In this document: one piece after another, positions 1-6,920 of the stretch
Numbering within the stretch: position 1 is the first letter of the stretch
Layout of the letters: each line of letters begins with the position of its first letter
Origin: DATLFI01 sp035524895
Lineage (GTDB): Bacteria; Acidobacteriota; Thermoanaerobaculia; Multivoradales; Multivoraceae
DNA length: 26,256 nucleotides
NCBI GenBank assembly: GCA_035524895.1
Contig: DATLFI010000159.1
Location: 1-26,256 of the forward strand
Direction: 5' to 3'
The notes under the pieces: model-generated
Database searches by the model: none
What the model was told of the DNA's origin: nothing
The model's input: the letters and a program-made list of their open reading frames with translations, nothing else
Translations under genes and position numbers: made by a program

Positions 1-1
1 C

Positions 2-622
2 ATCGCCGTCGCCGAGGAGACCAGCCTGGTGGTGCCGTTGGGCTGGCACGTGCTCGAGCAAGCCTGCCGCCAGGCTCGCGACTGGCAGGAGCGCTTCCCG
101 GCCGCCGTGCCGCTCTTCATGAGCGTCAACGTCTCCGGCAAGCTCTTCGCGCAGGAAGGCGCGGTCGAGCAGCTCCTCGGCATCCTCGAGCAGAGTGGGC
201 TGGCGCCCGAGAGCCTGCGCCTCGAGGTCACCGAGAGCGTGGTGCTCGATCATGGCGAGCCCGTGATGGAGCGCCTCCGGCAGCTCCGCGCCATGGGCGT
301 GCAGCTCTCGATGGACGACTTCGGCACCGGCTACTCGTCGCTTTCTTACCTCCAGCGCTTCCGCTACGACGAGCTGAAGATCGACCGCTCCTTCGTGCAC
401 GACCTCGCGCTCGACGACTCGCGCGCGATCGTCGAGACCATCCTGCAGCTCGCGAGCCACCTCGGCATCGGCGTGGTCGCCGAGGGCGTCGAGACAGCCG
501 AGCAGCTCGCGCACCTCCAGGAGCTCGGCTGCCCGCTCGGCCAGGGCTTCTGGTTCGCCAAGCCGCTCGACGTTCCTTCGGTGGAGGCGCTGCTGACGTC
601 CGGTGCGAGCCTGCCGAGCTGA
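2..622 (+). CDS. EAL-domain c-di-GMP phosphodiesterase, C-terminal part
   Basis: This is the C-terminal part of an EAL domain, which hydrolyses cyclic di-GMP to pGpG. The gene enters from the left edge, so its start and the EAL signature itself are outside the window. Visible hallmarks, in order, are AEETSLVVPLGWHVL at the left edge, SVNVSG, the ExTES-like LEVTESVV, DDFGTGYSSL (metal-binding and catalytic loop 6), LKIDRSFV, VVAEGVET and the final GCPLGQGFWFAKPL. All core motifs in the visible part look intact, so an active enzyme is plausible. Any sensory, GGDEF or PAS domains would lie upstream and cannot be judged. The gene ends 123 bp before the subtilase and looks unrelated to it. Confidence 0.93.
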   Translation: MAVAEETSLVVPLGWHVLEQACRQARDWQERFPAAVPLFMSVNVSGKLFAQEGAVEQLLGILEQSGLAPESLRLEVTESVVLDHGEPVMERLRQLRAMGVQLSMDDFGTGYSSLSYLQRFRYDELKIDRSFVHDLALDDSRAIVETILQLASHLGIGVVAEGVETAEQLAHLQELGCPLGQGFWFAKPLDVPSVEALLTSGASLPS

Positions 623-745
623 GCAGTCCTACTTTTCATCGCACATTCGTCTATCTCGATAAGAGACGCGGGACGCAGGTGCGGTCGACGGCGCACGCCG
701 TTCTCCCCTTCGGCTCGTGTCGTTCGCTCCATCGGAGGGACGGAC

Positions 746-2929
746 ATGGCGGGAACGTCGAAGAAGCGGCCGACCCGAGCGACGCGCGCCGCGAGGCCTG
801 GCGCCCAGTCCAAGAAGCCGAGCGCGCCCAAGGCCCGCGCGCGGACGCGCCGGTCGAAGGATTCGCCGCGGCTCCGCGACGAGCACAAGGTCCAGCCCAA
901 GCTGCGCCTGATCGCGAACAGCAGCGACGTGGTCAACACGCTGCGCGCCGAGCGCTCGGCGTCGGTGTTCGTGACCGACCCGGCCCTGCTGGCGCGGGTT
1001 CCCTGCCACCGCCAGGCGCGCGACCGCCCGCTGGCGAAACGGCCGCGCGGCTTCCGCAAGGGCAAGAGCCTGGCGCGGATGCCGGCGGCGGTGCGGGCCA
1101 ACGTCTTCGTGCAGCTCCAGGATCCACTCCAGAAGCTCAGCGCCGCCGTCCGGAAGGCCTCGACCGGCCGCCGTCAGGACCTGGTGGCTGCGACCGTCTC
1201 GATGAGCCAGCTCGACACCATCCTCTCCGAGCCCGGTGTCGCCGGGGTCGAGCTCGCCGAACGCGTCACCTTCAGCCCGCCGAACGACGTTCGCCCGGTG
1301 CTCGATCAGGACGGTCCCGCCCTCGGGCACGGCGGCGTCATCGACGCCGAGCGCGAGGCCATCGGCCCGCAGGCCGGCGCCCACGGGCCAGTGCTGGTCG
1401 GAATCATCGACGTGCAGGGGTTCGACTTCGCGCACCCCGACTTCCTCGACGCGCAGGGCAAGACCCGCTTCGTGGCGATCTGGGACCAGGGCGGCACGAC
1501 GCGGCCCTCGCCCTCGGGCTTCGGTTACGGAGCGGAGATCGAGAACGACCACCTGAACGCGGCGCTCGCGGCGGCACCGGCCGCAGGCATACCCGCCTGG
1601 GAGCTCGAGCCGCAGTCGCAGTTGGCGGTCTCCTCGCACGGCACCCATGTCGCGAGCATCGCCGCCGGCAACCACGGGGTCTGTCCCCACGCCCTGCTCG
1701 CCGGCGTGCTGCTCGAGCTGCCGCGCGAAGACTGGGATCGCCGGCGCTCGTTCTACGACTCGACGCGGATCGCCCATGCCGTGGATTGGCTGCTGCAGCT
1801 CGGGCAGCGGCTCGAGCACGACCTCGGCCAGCCGGTGCCGGTCTCGATCAACATCAGCCTCGGCACCAACGGTCACGCCCACGACGCCAGCAGCGGGGTC
1901 TGCCGCTGGATCGACTACGCGATCTCGACGCCCGGCCGCTCGGTGTGCGTCGCCGCCGGCAACGCCGGCCAGGAGGCGCCGGTGGAGCCGGGCGACTGGG
2001 GCTTCATGCTCGGCCGCATCCACACCAGCGGGCGCATCGCGGCCTCGGGGCTGACCCGCGACCTCCAGTGGGTGGTGGTCGGCGACGGCATCGCCGACCT
2101 CTCGGAGAACGAGCTCGAGATCTGGTACCCGCCGCAGGATCGCTTCGACGTGATGCTGCGACCGCCCGGTTCGACCACCTGGATCGGCCCGATCGGTCCC
2201 GGGCAGTTCGTCGAGAACCAGCTCCTCGAGAGCGGCACCTTCGTCAGCGTCTACAACGAGCGCTACGCGCCCGCCAACGGCGCCAACTACATCGCGGTCT
2301 ACCTGTCGCCGTTCCTCTCCGAGGATGGCGTGGTCGGCGTCGCCGCCGGCACCTGGACCGTGCGCCTGGTCGGGCGCGAGGTGCGCGACGGCTCCTACCA
2401 CGCCTGGATCGAGCGCGACGACCCGCGCCGCCTCGGTCGCGTCGGCATGCAGGAAGCGTGGGCCTTTCCGTCGTTCTTCTCGCGGCTGACCAACGTCGAC
2501 CAGTCGTCGGTCAGCTCGCTCGCCTGCGGCCAGCGCATCGTGTCGGTGGCCAACCTCGACCCCGCGCGCGAAGTGATCAACATCACCAGCTCCCAGGGCC
2601 CGACCCGCGACAACCGCGAGAAGCCCGAGATCTGCGCGCCTGGCACCGACGTGCTGGCGGCCAACGGCTTCGATCCCGAGGCCACCTGGGTGCGCATGAC
2701 CGGCACCAGCATGGCGAGCCCGTACGTGGCCGGCGTCGTGGCGTGGATGCTGGCGGTCGAGCCACGCCTCACCGCGGCGCAGGTGGGCGGCATCCTGCGC
2801 CGCACGGCGCGCCCGCTGCCGGGCGTCGACTTCCACTGGCGCGACGACGCGGGCTACGGGCGCATCGACCCCACGGCGTGCATCGCCGAGGCCAGGCGCA
2901 TCTACGAACGGGAGGACCTGACGCCATGA
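746..2929 (+). CDS. Cytoplasmic-type subtilase (S8 family peptidase)
   Basis: A 727-residue S8 serine protease. The catalytic triad is readable as Asp222 (GIIDVQGFDF), His298 (SSHGTHVAS) and Ser655 (GTSMASP), with oxyanion Asn406 (AAGNAG). The ATG follows a GGAGGGA ribosome site at 734-740. Residues 1-50 are rich in Lys, Arg, Ala and Pro with no hydrophobic core, so there is no signal peptide and the enzyme is probably cytoplasmic. Residues 110-190 look like a prodomain-type alpha/beta segment. The His-to-Ser distance is long (357 residues). About residues 437-556 form a beta-rich insert ending in WTVRLVGREVRDGSYHAWI, which recalls the jelly-roll insert of Csp-like subtilases (inference). The stop overlaps the start of the MBL-fold gene (ATGA), so the two are translationally coupled. 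The target is unknown; a conflict or effector role is inferred from the partner. Confidence 0.9.
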   Translation: MAGTSKKRPTRATRAARPGAQSKKPSAPKARARTRRSKDSPRLRDEHKVQPKLRLIANSSDVVNTLRAERSASVFVTDPALLARVPCHRQARDRPLAKRPRGFRKGKSLARMPAAVRANVFVQLQDPLQKLSAAVRKASTGRRQDLVAATVSMSQLDTILSEPGVAGVELAERVTFSPPNDVRPVLDQDGPALGHGGVIDAEREAIGPQAGAHGPVLVGIIDVQGFDFAHPDFLDAQGKTRFVAIWDQGGTTRPSPSGFGYGAEIENDHLNAALAAAPAAGIPAWELEPQSQLAVSSHGTHVASIAAGNHGVCPHALLAGVLLELPREDWDRRRSFYDSTRIAHAVDWLLQLGQRLEHDLGQPVPVSINISLGTNGHAHDASSGVCRWIDYAISTPGRSVCVAAGNAGQEAPVEPGDWGFMLGRIHTSGRIAASGLTRDLQWVVVGDGIADLSENELEIWYPPQDRFDVMLRPPGSTTWIGPIGPGQFVENQLLESGTFVSVYNERYAPANGANYIAVYLSPFLSEDGVVGVAAGTWTVRLVGREVRDGSYHAWIERDDPRRLGRVGMQEAWAFPSFFSRLTNVDQSSVSSLACGQRIVSVANLDPAREVINITSSQGPTRDNREKPEICAPGTDVLAANGFDPEATWVRMTGTSMASPYVAGVVAWMLAVEPRLTAAQVGGILRRTARPLPGVDFHWRDDAGYGRIDPTACIAEARRIYEREDLTP

Positions 2930-4209
2930 AGCTGACGGTGTTCCAGTCCGACAAGGGCGACTGCCTGCTGATCGAGGGCAGCAACGGCACGACCCTGCTC
3001 GCCGACGGCGGCATGGCCGCGTCCTACAGCAAGCACGTGGCGCCAAGCATGAACCGCCTGCGCAAGGCCGGGCGCTCGCTCGACCTGGTCTACGTGTCGC
3101 ACATCGACGCCGACCACATAGCCGGCATCCTGCAGATGATGGACGACGAGGTCGGCTGGCGCGTCTACGAGCACCAGCAGGCGCAGGGCAACCCCAAGGC
3201 CTCCAAGCTGAAGCCGAAGAGCCCCCGGCCGCCGGCGGTGCGGGCAGTGTGGCACAACGCCTTCCACGACCAGATCCAGAAGAACCGCGGGGCGCTCGAG
3301 GAACTCTTCATCGCATCGATGAAGACGAACCTGCTGGCCGAGGAGCTGCGAGAGAACCTGGAGCGCCTCGACGACCTGATGACCAGCGAGCGACAGGCGC
3401 TCCTGCTGCGCCACCGGCTCAGCGCCAAGCAGCTCGGAATCCCGGTCAACGGACCCTCGGCCGGTCACCTGATGTTCATAGGCCAGGGCGCCACCGTCAA
3501 CAACCCAATCGCGCTGGGCGAGCTCACCATCACCGTGGTCGGCCCCCGCAACGAGGAGCTCGAGAACCTGCGCAAGAGGTGGAACGACTGGATCCGCGAC
3601 AACGAAGAGGCGATCCGCCGCATCCGCGAGCAGGCGCGCGAGGAGGCCGAGCGGCTGCACGCCGACGAGGCGCGGTCGTTCCAGGCCGCCCTCGGCTCGC
3701 TCGCCCAACAGCTCGGCGACCGCCGCAACGTCTCCGTCCCGAACCTGGCTTCCCTCATGCTGGTGGTCGAGGACGCGGGCAAGAGCTTGCTGCTCACCGG
3801 CGACAGCCACCCCGACGACATCCGCGCCGGGCTCGAGCTCGACGGGCGCCTGGACGCGACCGGTCGGGCGCACTTCGACGTCATCAAGTTCCAGCACCAC
3901 GGGTCGAAGAACAACGTCGACGAAGACTTCTGCGCCAAGATCACCGCCGACCACTACGTCTTCTGCGGCGACGGGGGGCATCACAACCCCCACCTCGACG
4001 CCGTCGACATGCTGATCCGCGGGCGCCGCCAGGCCTCCAGCCGGCCGTTCAAGCTGTGGTTCAACAGCAGCGAGGCGGTGACGCACGACAGCCGCAAGGC
4101 GCACATGCGCAAGCTCGAGGACCGAGTGGCGACGCGCGCCGCCGCGAGCGGCGGTCAGCTCCGGTACCGGTTCCTGCGCCGGGGCTCGAAGCTGACGCTG
4201 AACGCATAG
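2926..4209 (+). CDS. ComEC-like metallo-beta-lactamase-fold hydrolase
   Basis: A 427-residue MBL-fold protein of the ComEC/Rec2-like type. The N-terminus has the usual GDCLLIEG...LLADGG opening. The metal motif is SHIDADH (His59, Asp61, Asp63, His64), the HxDxDH form typical of ComEC-like proteins. Later metal or core motifs are LLLTGDSH (Asp293) and KFQHHGSKNN (His324, His325). The family includes DNA-cleaving and phosphodiester-hydrolysing enzymes, so a nuclease role is possible but unproven. There are no membrane segments. Two helical insertions, at about residues 105-190 and 212-268 (the second rich in Glu and Arg, likely coiled coil), make it longer than a bare MBL domain. The ATG at 2926 overlaps the subtilase stop. 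An open frame running further upstream is only antisense-type shadow in the subtilase, so this start is preferred. Confidence 0.9.
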   Translation: MKLTVFQSDKGDCLLIEGSNGTTLLADGGMAASYSKHVAPSMNRLRKAGRSLDLVYVSHIDADHIAGILQMMDDEVGWRVYEHQQAQGNPKASKLKPKSPRPPAVRAVWHNAFHDQIQKNRGALEELFIASMKTNLLAEELRENLERLDDLMTSERQALLLRHRLSAKQLGIPVNGPSAGHLMFIGQGATVNNPIALGELTITVVGPRNEELENLRKRWNDWIRDNEEAIRRIREQAREEAERLHADEARSFQAALGSLAQQLGDRRNVSVPNLASLMLVVEDAGKSLLLTGDSHPDDIRAGLELDGRLDATGRAHFDVIKFQHHGSKNNVDEDFCAKITADHYVFCGDGGHHNPHLDAVDMLIRGRRQASSRPFKLWFNSSEAVTHDSRKAHMRKLEDRVATRAAASGGQLRYRFLRRGSKLTLNA

Positions 4210-4271
4210 CCCCACTCGCGCTTCATCCGCGCGCTGCCCCTTCGCCGACGTAGGATGCTCCCGGAGCGCGG

Positions 4272-6327
4272 ATGGACTCGAACCGCCTGGCCCGCATCAA
4301 CGAGATCTTCGACGCGGCGCTCGATCTGCCACCGCCGGAGCGCGAGCGTGTGCTCGCCGATCGCTGCGACGACGACGCGATACGCCGCGAGGTCGAGGAG
4401 CTGCTCGAGGCCTCGGACTCCGGCACCGGCCCGCTCGATCGCGGCGCCGGCGCACTGTCGGCCCTGCTCGAGGCGACAGACGCGCCCGAAGAGGATCCGC
4501 TGCCCGAGCGGATCGGTCCCTACCGGCCGCTCGAGGAGATCGGCCGCGGCGGCATGGCAGTCGTCTACCTCGCAGAGCGGGTCGATGGTCACTTCGATCA
4601 GACCGTCGCGCTGAAGCTGATCCCGGGCGGGGTCGACCGCCGCGAGGTGGTCGCGCGCTTCGAGCGCGAGCGGCAGATCCTCGCCTCGCTCGAGCACCCT
4701 TCGATCGCGCGCCTGCTCGACGGCGGTATCGCCGACGACGGGCGACCGTACTTCGCCATGGAGCGCGTCGAGGGACTGCCGATCGACCGGCACTGCGACC
4801 ACCATCGGCTCTCGGTCGAGGAGCGGTTGCGGCTGTTCTGCGACGTCGCGCGCGCGCTCGACTTCGCGCACAAGCGCCTGGTGCTCCACCGCGACCTCAA
4901 ACCCTCGAACATCCTGGTCAGCACGGACGGGCGGGTCAAGCTGCTCGACTTTGGCATCGCCACAGTGCTCGACGCGCCGGGCCGCGCCAAGCAGCGCACC
5001 GTCGGCGGCTGGCTCACGCCCGAGTACGCCAGCCCCGAGCAGATCCGCGGCGAGGCGATGTCGACCGCCTCCGACGTCTACCAGCTCGGGCTGCTGCTCT
5101 ACGAGCTGCTCACCGGGCGGCGACCGTACGAAGTGCCGACCCGCACACCGAGCGAGGCCGAGCGCGTGATCTGCGAGGTCACTCCGACCCGACCCAGCCA
5201 CGCGCTGCGCCAGAAGATCGACACCGCAGGTGAGTCTCCCGAGACCGTGGCCGACCTGCGCCGCACGACGCCCCGCAAGCTCGCGCAGCGCCTCGACGGC
5301 GACCTCGACCTGATCCTGCTGCAATGCCTGCGCAAGGAGCCCCAGCGGCGCTACGCCTCGGCGGAAGCCCTGGCCCGCGACATCGAGCGTCACCTCGAGG
5401 GTCTGCCGGTCTCCGCCCATCCCGACTCGCTCGGCTATCGCGTTGGCAAGTTCGCGCGGCGCCATCGCGCAGCGCTGGCGGTGGCGCTGTTGTTGGTCTC
5501 GTTCGGCGCCTGGAACCTCGCCACCTTCCTGCACCAGAGCCAGGTCGTGCGACAGGAGCGCGACCGCGCGCGCGCCGAAGCGGCAAAGGCGTCGGCGATC
5601 CAGGCGTTCCTGGTAGACCTGTTCCAGACCGCGGACCCGGCCCAGAGCCTCGGCGAGGAGGTGACGGTTCGCCAGGCGCTCGACCGCGGAGCCCCGCGCA
5701 TCGCCGCCGCCTTCCCCGACCAGCCCGAGGTGCGAGCCGAGCTGCTCGGCGCCACCGGCGAGATCTACCGCTCCCTGGGCCGCTACGACCAGGCCGACGA
5801 CCTGCTGCAGCGCTCGCTCGCGCTGACCACCGAGGCCAAGACCGACGAGCCGCTGCCCCGCGCCGCCGCGCTCGCTCGACTCGGCAACCTGCGCCGCGTC
5901 CAGGGCGAGTCTCGGCCTGGGCCTCGCCGCTCTCGGCGAGCCGCGGGAAGCCGAGGCCTTGCTCGAGGAATCGCGTCGCATCTACACCAAGACCTACCCC
6001 GACGGCCACCCGCTGATCGACCGGCTCGACGCCTATCGAGGCGACCTGTACCGCGAGACCGGCCGCTTGGAGGAAGCAGAGGCGGTCGCGGCCCCTGCGT
6101 TCGAGCGGCTGCGCGAGCGCTACGGCGATGCGTCGCACCACACCGGGCGCGCGGCGTTGGTGCTCGGGCGAATCCGCCTCGCGCGCGGCCTGCCCGACGA
6201 CGCCGACACGCTGCTGACCATCGCCGCCGTGGTGCTCGAGCCGCGCGGCGGCCGCGACGCGGAAACCGTACGGACTGCCCTGGCAGAGCTCGCGCGCTCG
6301 AGCGACAGCGCGCGGCGGGGTTCGTAG
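4272..6327 (+). CDS. Ser/Thr protein kinase with TPR tail, frameshifted
   Basis: A membrane-anchored Hanks-type kinase. A GGAG site lies 5 nt before the ATG. Residues 1-85 are a helical lead typical of the acidobacterial/planctomycetal kinases. The kinase domain spans about 88-350, with the Gly-rich loop IGRGGMAVVY, ATP lysine Lys115, HRDLKPSN (Asp208), DFG Asp226 and an APE-like YASPEQ. One membrane span lies at about 399-420, followed by a TPR region. The reading frame breaks near 5900-5910. Up to the LRRVQGE codons the frame is that of 4272. From about 5908 the TPR pattern (LGLGLAALGEPREAEALLEE) continues one base later and stops at 6327. If the original frame is followed instead, it reads nonsense to 6593 across the antisense of the sigma gene. 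The kinase domain is intact; the TPR sensor part is damaged or the base call is wrong. Confidence 0.85.
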
Positions 6328-6343
6328 CTTCGGCGGCCGGCCG

Positions 6344-6907
6344 CTACTCCTTCAACATCTTCAACAGCCACGCTCGCGCGCGCTTCCACTCGCGGTCGAC
6401 GGTGCGCTCGGAGACGCCGAGCGCCGCGGCGATCTCGGGACCGCTCATGCCGGCGAAGAAGCGGCACTCCACCACGCGCACCAGGCGCTCGTCGAAGGTC
6501 GCCATCTTCTCGAGCGCGTCCTGGATCGCGAGCACCGTCTCGGCCTGTGCCGAGGCGCCCACCAACTCGGGATCGAGCGTGACCTTGAGCTGACCTCCAC
6601 CACGCTTCTGCGCGAAGTGTGTGCGGGCGTGATCCACCACCACCCGTCGCATCGCGCGCGCCGTGATGCCAAAGAAGTGCGCGCGGTCCTGCCAGTGCTC
6701 GGCGCCCTCGCCGACCATCCGCAGGTACGTCTCGTTGACCAGTGCCACGGTGTCGAGCGTGCGTCCCGGCGGCAGCTTGCGGAGCTGCGAGGGCGCCAGC
6801 CGCTGCAGGTGATCGTGGACCAGCGGGATCAGCGCCTCGAACGCCCCGGCGTCGCCCTCGCGGTGGGCGTGCAGCAGGCGGGTGATCTGACCCGGGTCGG
6901 TGGTCAT
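6344..6907 (-). CDS. ECF-type RNA polymerase sigma factor
   Basis: A 187-residue sigma factor of the Sigma70_ECF type common in Planctomycetes and Acidobacteria. Region 2 contains RTLDTVALVNETYLRM and FFGITARAMRRVVVDHAR. Region 4 contains the helix-turn-helix GMSGPEIAAALGVSERTVDREWKRA. It directs RNA polymerase to a small regulon. In many genomes such sigma genes sit next to a Ser/Thr kinase with TPRs that is thought to control them. Here the kinase is adjacent but convergent, with the two stops 16 bp apart. The sigma gene starts 13 bp after the stop of the PQQ dehydrogenase on the same strand, so it may be the last gene of that operon. The ATG at 6907 has only a weak AGGG ribosome site. Confidence 0.92.
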   Translation of the reverse strand: MTTDPGQITRLLHAHREGDAGAFEALIPLVHDHLQRLAPSQLRKLPPGRTLDTVALVNETYLRMVGEGAEHWQDRAHFFGITARAMRRVVVDHARTHFAQKRGGGQLKVTLDPELVGASAQAETVLAIQDALEKMATFDERLVRVVECRFFAGMSGPEIAAALGVSERTVDREWKRARAWLLKMLKE

Positions 6908-6920
6908 GGCGGACAGAACC

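Noticed and set aside
679..2925. Upstream in-frame extension of the MBL gene to 679
   Set aside because: It is the out-of-frame shadow of the subtilase; the MBL domain begins at ATG 2926 with a proper family N-terminus.
629..3046. Very long minus-strand open frame opposite the subtilase
   Set aside because: GC-rich codon use leaves antisense frames open; the translation is His/Arg/Ala-rich with no domain, and the plus-strand subtilase is certain.
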